Shown here: positions 1-13,400 of the stretch, piece after piece
How the letters are laid out: every line of letters starts with the position of its first letter
Position numbering within the stretch: position 1 is the stretch's first letter
DNA from: Membranipora membranacea
Lineage: Eukaryota > Bryozoa > Gymnolaemata > Cheilostomatida > Membraniporidae
Length of the DNA: 64,000 nt
Direction: 5' to 3'
Assembly (NCBI GenBank): GCA_914767715.1
Contig: OU612066.1
Span: forward strand, 5,773,001 to 5,837,000
Notes under the pieces: model-generated
What the model was told of the DNA's origin: nothing
The model's database searches: none
The model's input: the letters and a program-made list of their open reading frames with translations, nothing else
Program-made: the position numbers and the translations under genes

Positions 1-3000
1 GACGTCTAGCCTGTGGAGACGATGCTGGTGTCCTCTCCTACAGGGTGGGTACATCGCCACCCTCATTTACCTCTGTGTCAGAATTAGTTTACTGCTACAT
101 TTAAGAATCTTGATGCACTATAGCCACTGATATAGTACCAAGAGTCACATTTTTCTGTTAAAGATTAATGTCTTAGCTTTTTTGATGGGAGGCTGATATA
201 ATAAAGGGTAGTAGTCATATAAGGGGTAGCGCACTACAGTTTTATGCTTCCATTTTTTGGGTGATGTCTCAATCTCATGAGTTGATAATACTTTTAGGTA
301 TAGCACGTCTCTGTACTGATGTTAGGCGAACAGTGAGAGGACAAGCATTAACTTATCTACAGAGAGCATTATTAGTCCAGGATCTTAACCAGCTAACAGC
401 AATAGAGTGGGAGGCGTGCTTCAACAAAGTACTATTCCCCTTACTGTCTATACTACTTGAGAACTCGGCTATATCTGAGTTTTCAGGAATTGAGGAAACC
501 AGGTTTAGGGCTTCAACATTGTTAAGCAAGGTCAGTCATTTGTTTTTCTTTGAATATTCTTTTAAATATTTATATCAAATAATTTTTTGAATATATCCTG
601 GTGTGTTTGTATGATTATTCCGCCTTCGTAACAATACAGCATACCACTGACGGGAATCTATCATTTGTGTATTTTACAATTATGATGTTATATAATTTCC
701 TCACTCAACTTTTCTCTGTTTTAGGTCTATCTACAGCATTTACAAGCATTATTATCTCTGTCCACATTTACTGCCCTCTGGCTCACTATTCTAGATTTTA
801 TGGATAAATATATGCATGCAGATCAGAGTGATCAACTGGTAAGCAGAATTATGTGATTACTTTATGTCTAGACTTCTTTGTTCCTAGTTCTAAGCTCTTA
901 GGTTAAGCTTACTTAGAACTGGTACAAAACCATCTTGTATGCACTATCTCATAAAAATGATGGCTATATAAAATAAAAGGGATTAGAAGAGTGCTGTCTG
1001 CAGCCAGTTGTATTGCTGTATGCTCAGGGTCACCTGTGTAATTGTGTGATCAATTGTGTCCGATTTGTGCTGAATAACAAATTTCTGCTTCTTAATCATT
1101 TGCTTCTCGCTATTTTAGATGGAGGGAATACCAGAGTTACTGAAGAACATGTTACTTGTAATGGGAGGAATGGATATATTCTACGAGCTGGAACTTAGTC
1201 CTAGAGTAGAAACACAACTGTGCAGGTTAACCTGTGACAGACTTAACACTTTCTTACCTGCGCTCAAAAGAGAACTGTTCCCTGTTGGTAAGTTAAGCTG
1301 CTGATGGTCTTTGAATAATCTGTGGCCTGTCATTGCCTGCTAGTAGTTTTGAGGTCGACTGGTTTTCACACTATTAGTAAATCCAGATACAGGGGAGAGT
1401 CTAGAACTAGAAAATCTGGGAAGTTGAGAAGAAAACATATTTATAATATGATATGGTGTATCTATCTTACTGTGTCTGTAGTTATAATATGATATGGTGT
1501 ATCTATCTTACTGTGTCTGTAGTTGTAATATGATATGGTGTATCTATCTTACTGTGTCTGTAGTGACCGTAAATTTTGCTTTTGCACGACACGCTATGTT
1601 GATAAATTGAATGCTATTGGCTGCCTGATGGATGTGTTTGCTCATTTTGCATGCTGCTCTTTTATCCAATTTTAGAAGCAGAGTCACAAACTCAGTTACC
1701 GCCTCAGGCCTCATCACCTGATGCCTCTAACACTGCTATCAATACTGATCAGCCAACATCACCTGCTATAGCCCCTGGTAATACATTTAACTGTTTTGTG
1801 ACAAGCTACTAATTTGCATGTTAAATAAAATAATGTCGGTGAGGGTTAGGTTTTGTTTTCTAATTTGCCGTTGTTGTGAGAATGCTTGGATACAAGCCTA
1901 GGGGTGTCAATCACCTGTTCTCTCTGTCTCATACCACTACCATCCCCCAAATAAGACAAGACAAACCAGAATATACAGTATACAAGGGCGATGTCAGAAA
2001 CAAAAGCCTCAGCCAACTGTTGGTGTTAGCTGAAGGCAGCATTTTAAAACTAAATAACTTATATTCACCTTTCTCTAGTCGGTGAGCCAGTCACACAACA
2101 ACCAGGTGCTGAACAAGTGATAGCCTCAGAGCCAGCCAGGGCTGATAGTCCCACAATGCCTCCTGGTGAGGGAGGTGTGACATCAACCCCTACACATCCT
2201 GCTAAAAGACCAGCCAGTCCTCCGATGCACAACAGACCTACTAGTCCATTAGTACATGGTATCATACCATCTGCTATTACAGTCAAGGTATAGTGAAGAA
2301 CTTCATCTTTACCTAATCAACTGAACCAATCAATAAACTGAGGAAAACCATGATTTCAGATCTTGGAATGCTACAGTGCTCATATCCTAGTTCTCATCTG
2401 AGGGGAATCCTCTATTAATTATTATCTGGCGAAATTGATTTTTCTGTGGTAACGCAAATTAGGAAGAATTAATAGTTTAGCATTGAATATTGTCACAGAA
2501 AAACTTTCTGAGCATTTCATCACAATGACGATCATTTTTATAATATTTTTGAAAAACCTTGTTTTGTAGTTGCACCCTCCACTTGCACCACCTATGTCAA
2601 TGAACCCGCCTACTCTAGTGCCAGTAAACACGCCTCCACGTGGCGGGGCGTCCAGTCCCCCTCCCACAAACGCAACACCATATAACAGTCTACCAACAGC
2701 AGCTGAGGCTTTTTACACACCACCACAGTCTATATCTGCTCAGAGTAATACAGCAGGTAGTAGTCTTCTGTTTAACCCTCAGATTGTACCACATGTCACT
2801 CCAATATCTACTTCACAGGTAAGTCTATCCTGTTAGTCAACCCACAACACATCTCTGGTGTTTATGTCAATCTAGAATTTGTAATTTTTGGTTGTGAAAA
2901 CTTGCTAAACAATAAACAGTATAGAATGCGTCTTGTGAATGCTATTATGAGACTATGCAGATATTTGCTAACATGATACCATCATTATAAATCATAATAC

Positions 3001-3232
3001 TGGTAATGAGAAATATAAAAAGATAACTAACTAGCAGCCATGTAACTGTTAAAACGGATACAATGATTACTCAATATCTCAGCATACATGATGTTTGTGA
3101 CGTAATAAACCAACCAACCATATTGTAAGGCATGAAAGGATATATCTTGGACTATACTAGGGTCAGTGAGAAGACAACTTGCACATGTTTATTCTAATTC
3201 TTTGTTTTTAATTACAGGATAAACCAGAGTAA
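1..3232 (+). CDS. GBF1: GBF1-like Arf guanine nucleotide exchange factor, C-terminal part
   Basis: This is the 3' end of a large Golgi Arf-GEF gene; the Sec7 domain lies upstream of the window. Coding exons read at 1-44, 298-530, 725-838, 1119-1287, 1676-1777, 2079-2287, 2570-2818 and 3218-3232, all with GT-AG junctions and matching phases, giving about 377 residues. Recognition rests on the HDS-type helical segments GIARLCTDVRR, ALTYLQRALLV, WEACFNKVLFPLL, RASTLLSKV, LTILDFMDKYMHA and PELLKNMLLVM, which follow vertebrate GBF1 in the same order. The tail after about residue 220 is a Pro/Ser/Thr-rich disordered stretch, as in GBF1, ending in DKPE. In cells GBF1 activates Arf1 at the cis-Golgi and ER-Golgi intermediate compartment. 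The intron at 1288-1675 carries a 41 bp tandem repeat. Identification is confident; the exact tail exon choice is slightly less so. Confidence 0.93.
1441..1563. repeat. 41 bp tandem repeat, three copies
   Basis: Three nearly identical 41 bp units (1441, 1482, 1523) lie inside a GBF1 intron. The third differs by one base near its start. A recent minisatellite-like expansion; no coding or regulatory role is visible. Confidence 0.95.
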
Positions 3233-3563
3233 TGTTGTGTGATGACGTGATGCCTGACGGGGTGATGTGACAGCAGACACTTATGCAGACTGACTATTAA
3301 TTTATTTAATATCAGCGTTTTTATTTCCGATTCATGCTGCTGAATCTAATGGTAGATTTGACTCGCATAATGAAGTCCCTGATTAGTTTTCTCTTTTTGT
3401 TTTCCGGATTGAAAATTTATTATTATTTATTTCATTATCGCATTGGTTAATAGGAGAGCGATGACACTGCTCATGTTTTAGCTACAGACATTTACATTAT
3501 GCATATTTAATATATATAGAATGGTATATGTGGCATATTTTGTTTATGAAATAGAATTATTGT

Positions 3564-3569
3564 AATAAA
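3564..3569 (+). terminator. Poly(A) signal of GBF1
   Basis: An AATAAA hexamer lies about 330 bp after the GBF1 stop codon and about 80 bp before the first plausible exon of the next gene on the same strand. The intervening bases are AT-rich 3' UTR. Confidence 0.6.
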
Positions 3570-3599
3570 AACAGAATGATTGTCTTCTATAAGGAAACA

Positions 3600-3664
3600 T
3601 GAAGTTTTCAGCGTTTCAAGCTCTAATTGATTTGAAGAAATAAGTCATGGCTCCCTTAGTTAAG
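3600..3664 (+). other. Probable 5' UTR exon of the LRRC74-like gene, with short upstream ORF
   Basis: An ATG at 3648 opens MAPLVK, followed by a good donor (AAG|GTAAGT at 3665). Joined to the acceptor at 4383 it reads through DYGI and stops (TAG) 9 bp before the main ATG at 4405, making a 10-codon upstream ORF. The exon's 5' end is not defined by the sequence. Confidence 0.45.
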
Positions 3665-4404
3665 GTAAGTTAGTATCCTGACAATTCTGCTTGTTTATTT
3701 TAGATCTTGTAATTAAATTGGTGTAATGAATTTAGATGATAAATTTACTCGTATTACGCTGTTTTACATATATACTTTTTGTAGTATAGGTTGAGGTGAT
3801 ATTTAGATGAAATTTAATTTTGAGGCTCAATAACCTAATTAACCTACTCACCCATAGATTAGTGTACCAAGTATTGAAATCAAATACCAACAAAACACCT
3901 TCTGGTATTTTACATCGCTTTGGGGTATTACTAGTAACGAGCTGGCCATGATGCTTAGGACAAAAATTGAGCAGCTTACTTGGCTTAATCTTGTAGTATT
4001 AATATAATGAAGGAAAGTTTCTCTTTTACTCTAGCATAGCAGTAAGTCACATAGCAATTAACGGAGCTACACCGTCCTCCTGGGCCTAGTTTACAAAAAT
4101 CTTGAAATCTATAGCCTGTTCACTAGCCGACTTCAAGCCGCGTTCACCCTACACATGTAAGTTTTACCACTAGCCGTTTGTAGATTAAACACGCATTGGT
4201 TACGCATAAAGCCTGCCGAAATTATTCAAGAAATCAGAACGTTCAGGGTGTTAATTCTAAAATCCTACTTCAAAAATCTGTTTTAAATTAAACTTAAACT
4301 TTTTCTTGTATACTTGATTGATATTTAAGCTAATCTGGTTAGTTTTCACTACCAAGTCTTCTAATCTTGTTTTGTGATTTTAGGATTACGGAATATAGTT
4401 AAGC

Positions 4405-7400
4405 ATGTCCAGTAGCTCTCAGTTATACACTCGGCGCCGTGACAGTCAGCTCTCAAGGCGTAGCAGCAGAGTCAGCAGCATGATGGGTGATACACAGAAA
4501 CGATCTCTGGTAGTAACTGCTCCAGCTGGTGCTAATAAACCGGATAACCCCGGCACTGACAAAGAACAGATGTTAAGTAAAAGTAAGACAGAGCTTGGAT
4601 TGGCTTTGTCTGAAATAGATGAACCTATATTCATCATAGAGGTTTGTGTTATGTTACCAATCTACCAAGTATATCCTTCCAAAACAGTATGGCAGGCATC
4701 CTTGCCTAACCATGGTACTATCTGTCCTTGGTGTCACTCATTGTGCTCTACCGACTTGTGTTTTGTGTGAAAATTATATCCTTCATGGACGGTTTATTTA
4801 CCGTCAGCCATTTTTAACTGAAGTAATATCACCCGGGGGGAAACTTCCTCATTAAGATGTGCCTCTCAGTTTTTATTTCTAGTTTATTGAGTTGTCTGTT
4901 CTTCAGTTATGCTCGATTTCTGGACAGACAACTTTGAAACATGTTTCAGACTTCCACTTTGCCTATCCTTATATCAAGACGTCGTCAGGCAACATACACA
5001 CAGCGGCATTGATTTTGTTTATTATATTAAATGGCCCTATATGTTCTGATGTCACCTTTGTAGTATTATTTTGATTATTACTGTTTGAAATTATTACAAA
5101 TTAACAGCCCTGTTGAACTTTAAACACTGAAGCACAAAAGACTTGAAAAAGGGTATTGTGTTTGAAAGTTTCTAGTTAATTAAAGTGGCAAAATTTCATA
5201 AATCTCCTTTTACTTTGTTTCTCAAGGCTGTCATAATATTCAAAGCCTCATAATAAACATACAAAAACCCATTGGAGTTAGTCGTATTACGGAAAACTAG
5301 TGAAAACTTAACGGCCTCACAAAGATATTCCATTGGCGTTCGACCTCTCATTCTAACATGTGGTGATATTAGTGCGCTGTAATCACCATAAGTGATATGG
5401 AAGGTGATAGTGGATCTGTTGTTTTACAGCCCGCCTCTCAGTCAGCATCTCGGTTAGATGATGTGGAGATAAAGTCGACTAAGACGCTGACATCACTGGA
5501 GGAGACCAGAGAGAAGGCGGTCAGCAGGCTGAGCGTGAGTGCATACCAACCAAGTCAATAAACATTATAATACTGTTATTATTATTATCAGGTTACTTTC
5601 AAGTTTGAATCCCGAGCATCTCAATTCTAGGTGAAACATCCCATCTCAAAACGGGTTCATCGATACGAGAGCAAATTAATGTTAGATTTATCCTCATTTG
5701 ACCACTCCGATCATTCACCGAAACAAAGGAACTAATTAGTATTGAGAGGCACATTATGTAGCATGAGACTATCACAACTTCAGTAGACTGTGAAGCTGTT
5801 ATTTTATGGGAATCCCATTTTGTTGCTAAGCTGCTGAACAACAAAGTGGTGCGCCCAAAAACACAGATCAATGAGCTACGGTCTGTCCACTGAATAGATG
5901 AAACAAGCCTACGGGGATATTTGTGAGACTCATTAATGACGCTTGCTGCCAATTTGTGTCCTCATTATGCATGAGGGATTCTGGCTCTCTTGTCTCAATA
6001 AAGATTACATGGCCAGTGGTCGATTTATAACCTAATCAATAACCCATCACCTGGTGTAAACAAACATCACCTATTGTAATAAAATTGGCATCTTCAACAC
6101 AAACAATTAAAGGTATCTATTGAATGGACTGAAAGCATTTCATAATCAGTAGTTAATTTCAGTGGCGTCAGCAGCAATGTAGTGGTTTGGTTAGGTGTTT
6201 TTAATAAAATTAATTGTTTTTTTGGCCAAATGATTAGAGATATTCAGCGATTGAGTTGTAATTAGAATGGATAATGTTCATATCTCTAAACTGGACGAAG
6301 ATGGGAGAAAGTCACAAGCTTTTACGGGGAGGACGACTAGGGCTAAACTGGTGAGATCTATTTATGTGGGGAAAACACAGGTTAACAACATAACTGTTAA
6401 AGGCATTCTTCTGGCTGCTTCCTAGGAGTCTATTCAGAAACAATGTCAAGAAAGCTGTATTTTTACTGGTATAAACAGATGTTACTTTTCTCTGTTAATA
6501 ATAACTTCACATCAAATCATAGGTTTGTAACATTACGTTTACTGGCCCCCCTCTTTCAACTAGGCATAATGTTTGAAATCTCAAAAAATCGACAATTCAA
6601 ATGTTACTTTGCTACATCAATCTAGGACCTGAGTACAGACCTTGTTTATGTGTAAGACTCAATATTACCAATTATGAAACTTCAAACTAGCTCGGTCTTA
6701 CAACTAGAAAGTTTGGGTATGACTAAATGGTAGGAAAACAAGAAGGAATACGCTACTTGCTGACTTTACTGCGCAGATCACCAAGTCTTGACTAATTATG
6801 ATAATGGTTTGTTTCTTACCATGACACCATGCATTTACTCATCATTGGCTCTCAATTTACAGAGCGCCAACTCTACATTGAGCAGACGATCAAAGACACA
6901 ACTTTTCAAGCCTCCACCACAAGAGGATAACGATGACTTAGAAACAGTACTAGACATATCAGGTTAGTAAACTTATCCCCTCATAGCACTCCTCTTTAAT
7001 AGCTCTTTTATCATAACTCACCACAGCTATATCTCAATCACTGAAGTACTGTATGTAAAGCAGTCTAAACAGCATTGACATTGATAATTTAGTTGAGACC
7101 ACTCAACTCTTACAAGTGTGACAAAAAATTTAAAAAGAACAAGTTGTCCTTCCTTGTTGAAACACTGTAGAGATAGCCTGATAGCAATGAACTCCCTCTT
7201 CCTGGAAGAGGGAGTTCATTGCTGATAGTCTGTCTGATAGTTGGGCAAACATCTTTAATCTATTGATCCGATTATTTATTGTTTACATCATAAAAAATGA
7301 TCACAATTTACATCGGTATAAAATGGAGCAGCCGCCAATGGAGCAACAATATGGATAGAAATCTATCAACCAGTTTTTACTGGATTTCAATTCACTTGGC

Positions 7401-10400
7401 CACTTCAAATAAGTCACAGCCATCTACAACCATAATAATTCAGGTGCCCTCGCATGTATGCTAGTAATGACATCGGAGACTAAATAATCAGGCCAATCAG
7501 GACGGACACCCACCCTTCCCTGCACAACATAAGGGTATACTAAAGTGGGCAGGTGATAATACAGAACGACCTTGTACAGAAACATACTTTGAGCCTAGCA
7601 GTAGCATCTGTAATAGTGTAGGCGTTTTCTTGTTGGACACATTTAATGACCAGAACCATCCCATGCTACATTTACCAATAAAATCAACATGCGCCAAAAG
7701 CCAAGTAGATTTGAATAGTGAAGATTTGAAAAAGGATAAATCATGATTCACAGATTTACAAGGTTGGTTTCATTGGTAATCTGTAGAAGTGATCTTTCAA
7801 AAATTAATTTATAAAATAGAACAGCAGCCGCTTTCGTCAGTGTATCCGCATGTAGCCTTGCCTTCACCCAAACCATCTGAAAACAGAAATCAAAAGTAAT
7901 ACTTAGTTTTACAATGCAAACATTATAATGTACTCCTATTGCTGTTTGAAACGGTCAGTTTTCTCATATCAGATTATCAGGGTATCAGTATGAGTGTTGC
8001 TAGTTTGCGGGATCTAACAGTTGAGTGGAATTCTGCTATCGAACACCATCAAACACCTGGCATTGCTGACTTTTGCACAAAACAAATAGTATTTCTATAA
8101 GTAGATGTCATCAGCATTTTTGTTGTGGGAGGTGTCTGAAAAAGTTGATCCCATAATCACCCTACAACCACTGTCACTGGAGCTCACTTGTCATTCTCTG
8201 TAGAGGTTCGTGGTAGTTGTCCCGAATCCAGCTTGGCTTATACAGCATTATCTTCGTAACCTTTCTCTGGCGACCAGCAATAAATAAGGTGCTACTTGCT
8301 ATGAAGTTTGTCTCCGTAGAACTTACCTCTATAAAGCGGTTTCTTAAGCCAGAAATGTGCTCAGGCATAGCTGAAATACATTTGTCTAAAATAAAATAGT
8401 TTTACTTTGTGTAAGAGTCAAATCGACAAGGCAATCTTCCCTAGATATAAGAGTTTTGGAAAATAAAGCAACTGTGATTCGAGTTACAACATAACACCTT
8501 CCTTGACTTACCCTCTAAGTCTACAGGATTGAGAGCTATACACAGGGCCAGCAGTTCTGCCTCCTCTTCTCTCTCCAATCTCCCGCAACTCTTATAATCC
8601 ATCAGCCTCTGAAGTCCTCGCACATTGGATAAATCAAGTACGCTACCCATACCTACAAGCAACGATAGCTCAACTGATTATCCTCAGACATGCAATGTGA
8701 AATTAGTCCAAAGGGCGATACATAGAAATGTCTTCCTCTGGTAAATTGCATTCAAAAACTGTTTTTTTTCGGGAGCTTTTGAAAGCAATGACAGTCATGT
8801 TTTCTGTTTATCATCTCTAAATTAACCTCCGCCCATGCGAGCAATTGAGTATGGTTTGAATGATTTGAGACTCACCCGGGTTTCTGATTTCTCTCTAAAT
8901 GTCATAGACAAAGATCAGATTGATTTACAATTCACGATTTACCTGCTATAACTTACAGCTTAGATAGTACATGAGTTTTGCTCTGTCATTGTCTGGTACT
9001 GTCACTTGAGTTGAAATCTCCCTTATTCCAACCCGCTGGCGTCTACCAACTATAATTGTCATGATGACTTGTAGTCTAAACACACTGTCAGCAGTTGGAT
9101 CTCCAACAGATCCTCAATCAGATTGTATATAAACATCAATCCTCTGAGGATCAGCTGAGGCTTATATGCTCGTAATGTGACGTCATGCAAAGCGCTCTGC
9201 ACTCTGAGGTTGCAATGGCTGATGAAACTCTTAGGGTCAGATGAGGCTGCTGTCAGCATATATATTAACAATGGTGACGCCGTTAACTAAAGTGCATACT
9301 ACTTCCTCTAGGTTGAAAAGACGCAGCTTGCACTGCCGATACAAAATGTTACAGTATCAATAAGAAGTTTTATTTTGAATTGCTGCTAGATCTCTGCAAC
9401 TGCGTCTCATAACAGGAGCCTGCAACTGATAACCTTTTTGAAAAATGTTGTAAAAATCTGACCTCAATGCTCTGTTTGATTGGGATTGTCCTAAAAAATG
9501 ACTTGATGCAACCTGATATATCTAGTAACAAATTTCCCTCTTATTCTCCATGGATCTACAGAATACTTGATAATTCAACTAAGGAGTCCTTGATCCACCA
9601 TACCAATGATTGGAGGATTCCCAGGGTTCATCAGAATAACGGCCTCAGTCTGTGGGCTGTGATAATATTAGAGCCCTTGAATAGGGTGGGTGCACACTGG
9701 CTTCACAGACATACAATCCCAGACAGGTTACCTAAGCGATCATGAGACCTCACCCATAGTCCTATAGATAGCACTTTTATTGCCTGCAGCTGCCAATCTA
9801 TCGGGGGGGGGGGGGGGAGGGCCCTGGCAGTATTAAGTGCGGGAGCAGGGGGGGTAAGATAAATTATCTGTTATCAGATAATCAAAGTCGAGTCAACAAG
9901 AAATCGTGTGTCTCAAAAGAGTCCGTTGTGTAGAGTTTTTAGTCATGCCGCTACTTCAAGATAAATTGCAGGGCATGTCTGTCTATTATCAGATGAACCA
10001 ACTTATCAAAATAGTGCAGACATTGTGCGCCACTGCGCAGGGTTACCTTGTACTATTGTTGGTGCAGAGAGAACCGGCATTATCAGGTTGTACTTTATAA
10101 TGTCGATAACATGATAATGAATGACTTTACTTCGGCCCACCCTCCCTGCTCGCCCCTGCCATCTTAAAATAAATAAAGTTATATTATATTGAAACACACA
10201 GAGCTTTGCTACCACCCTAAAACTACAACTTAAAATAAAATAGCTAATTCTCATAATCTCTTTAATTATTGTACTAAAAGTGTACACTGTAGAGTTTGAA
10301 ATAGTTTGTTGGTGTACTTTATTCTATGAATTGGACTAAGAGAGACAAATTTCAATTCTGAATATAAATTTTTGAGAACAAATTATTTTGACAGTAATGA

Positions 10401-13400
10401 CAAATGAAACTGACTAAAGAGGAGATAATACACAAATTTGACAAGGGAAGATTCTTGTGGTATCTACTGTTACAGTCTATGAAAGAAGCTTGCTACCAAA
10501 CCAATTCATTTCTATTACTCCTGTTGACAACAGCGAATACTGTGACATTATACTGAAAAGAAGATTTAAACCAAAACATATATATAGATATCAAAAGGTT
10601 TCTTTTTGAATGTAAGATATGTTATCGTTGATTGAAACAATTTGCCGATAGAGCCATGTTAGAATAGTAGCAAATTCCCTTCTAAAAATAAAATATCTCA
10701 TCTATATGATGATTGTATGAATCATACGTACTTAGTCGGAATTTTTTCTAGATGCCTCTTCGAGTCGTCTTCTTTCTGTAGCAGCAGCACGGTAGCAGCA
10801 GCAATAGAATCAGACTAAATCAACCAAGGGTCATTGACGTGAATTTGGATAGTAAAAATAATTATAAGGATAGACATATGTTAAAATGATTCACTGATTT
10901 ACAGGGTTGGTGTCAATTGTTATCTGTAGAATCTGTGTTTTAAAAATGGTCCTTTCGAAAGAAAAGATCCATATATATAGTTTTTGAACATTCAATTTAT
11001 AAGATAGTACAGCAGCTGCTATCACCGCTGTATCCACCCGTAGCTCTACCACCACCACCGTACTGAATAGCCGCAGGAGCGCTGCGTGCACCCAGGCTGC
11101 CTGAAAATGAGAAAAGAAAATTATACCATAAGGTATAATAGTATGTAGGTTCACAATAATAATAATAATATCAATGATAATAAACAATAATCATAATAAT
11201 GTTTAATCTAAGTTCAAATCTTTTTATCCTTCCAATACTCAATGTGAGTATTTTGTGCAATCCCTTATATTACCGATTTTAACTCTTGCACGGCAAAGGA
11301 GAGGTCTCGATTATTATCTCCTTTTTCTACCTCATACAGCTGTGACATTCCTAATCTGATCTCAGACCGAACTCTTAGTACTGCAGTAAATTTTATCAAT
11401 GACGAAGACCATGTTTTTAAACAGTTTCATACCTTTTAGTATCAGACTCCTAAATGATAACGCCTTCTTACAGTCACTATAATTTTGCTTCATCATTGAT
11501 GACAAGCAATAAAACAATCTCTCTCTCTATCTCCCGTACTTATCTGGAGTTTCAATTGAGCTAGTTTTATAGAATCAGGCTCACAGGGTAGCAGTGTAGT
11601 GTGAGGGATCTAACAGCTGTAAGTGGGATTGTCTGACACTCCATAATCAAAATCTTCCGATTAACGTTGGATAATGCAATGCCATAAAATCAAATTTGCA
11701 GGTGTCTGAGGCTAATAATACAGTTGTTAATTCTTCCACAGAGAATGTAGTTTGTGGGTAGGCCTCTTCCAAAGATGATCTGTTCATCAACTTTACATCT
11801 TGAGATAAAGGAACTCACTTGTCATTCTCTGTAGAGGTTCGAGGTAGTTGTCCCTAATCCAGCTTGGCTTGTACAGCATTATCTCCGTAACCCTTCTCTG
11901 GCGACCAGCAATAAACAGGCTGCTACTTGCAACGAAGTTAGTCTCCGTAGAGCTTAGCTCTATAAATCGGTTTCTTGAGCCGGGTATGTGCTCTGGCATG
12001 ACAGAAATGCATTTATCTGAAATAATAATAGTTATTTTTGAGTGTACCAGTGTTAATAACGAGGCAAACCATATCACTTCAGTAGAGAGAGCAACAAATA
12101 TAAATTAACCCCTGCTCATATTCCCTAGCCGAAGTGTTGGCCCTGATCGGCCGTCAGCTGACAGCCGATCAGGGCCAATACAATTTTCACCCTGCCTTAA
12201 CTTACCATCCAAGTCTATAGGATTGAGGGCTACACACAGGGCCAGCAGTGCAGCCTCCTCTTCTCTCTCTAGCCTCCAGTAATTTCTGTAATCTATCAAA
12301 CGCTGAAGTCCTCTCTCGTTCGACAAATCAAGAACACTGCACATACCTAGAAGTAATGAACGCGCAAATGTTTTGAAGTTACTTCTGATATCTTGACACT
12401 GAAATAATCTTTTCCTATGGTGACACTATCATGCATTCAGAAACTCTTGTGGGAGGATTTAAGAAGTAGGCAAGAGAGTTTCTGTTTGCCCAAATCAACT
12501 GTAGTCTAGTAAGATATTCATTGAGTACAATTAAGTTGACTTGAAGGATTTCAAATGTTTTGTGAGACCAAGGAGCACTACAAACTCCAAGGTGAGACTC
12601 TTCGTGCAAATGCGCCCTTATTTATGTAATGGAACTTACAGCTTAGATAGTACATGAGTTTGCCTCTGTCATTGTTTGGAACATTTACCGTTGTTCCAGT
12701 CTCCCTGATTCCTATCTGCTGACGTCGACCCACTATGGCTGCCATGGTGACTCAATGTCAGACTATAGAGCTATCTCTTTCCTTAAGTGTCACAAGATGT
12801 TGCGTGTATTACCGATAGCAAAATGTTTTACATATTCATCAGAAGTTTTGTTTTGAAGAGCTGCAAGATCTCTGCAACTGCGTCTCATAATGGGAACCTG
12901 AGACCTGCAACTGATAAGCTTTTTGATAAGTGTTGTTAAAATTTGACCTTGACAGTGTGGTTGTGATTGTCCTAAAAAATGACTTAATGCAACCTGAGAT
13001 ATCTAGTAACAAATCATCTGCCTCTTCCCTATCAGCCATGATTAAAGCTGGATTAGCAGGATAATTTAATAGTGTAGTCCTCCATCCACTTACCAAACCA
13101 ATGATTAGAGCATTCCCAGATTACCAGTAAAGGTTTCATAGCCAACCTTTCTCTCTCAGGCTGTGAAGGTAAAAGCACACTCTATGATATTAGAGCTGTT
13201 GGATCGGGCAGGTTCACACCGGCTACACAATCCAAAACAGGTTACTTATCATGAGGCCACACCATGTATAGATAGCACTCTTGTTTTCTGTAGCTATTGC
13301 TATATCGGCAGGTTATGTTACTTGCAGGGTTTAAAAATTTACCTCTTATCAGATTATCAAGGTCAACAAGAATAGTGCGTCTCAAAAGAGCCTGCAAATG

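Larger units (their letters stand above)
7740..10805. repeat. Segmental duplication, unit A (contains copy 5)
   Basis: Sequence flanking copy 5 matches sequence flanking copy 4 well beyond the exons. Examples are GATCTCTGCAACTGCGTCTC (near 9390 and 12866), CCTAAAAAATGACTTNATGC (near 9491 and 12971), and GACAAGGGAA before ATCTACTGT (near 10440 and 13893). The unit ends in the orphan last exon. Some segments differ by indels, so the duplication is not brand new. Confidence 0.7.

Noticed and set aside
7497-7751. Open frame of 84 codons on the minus strand near copy 5
   Set aside because: It overlaps the 3' flank shared with copy 4, has no family similarity and is not open in the duplicate unit.
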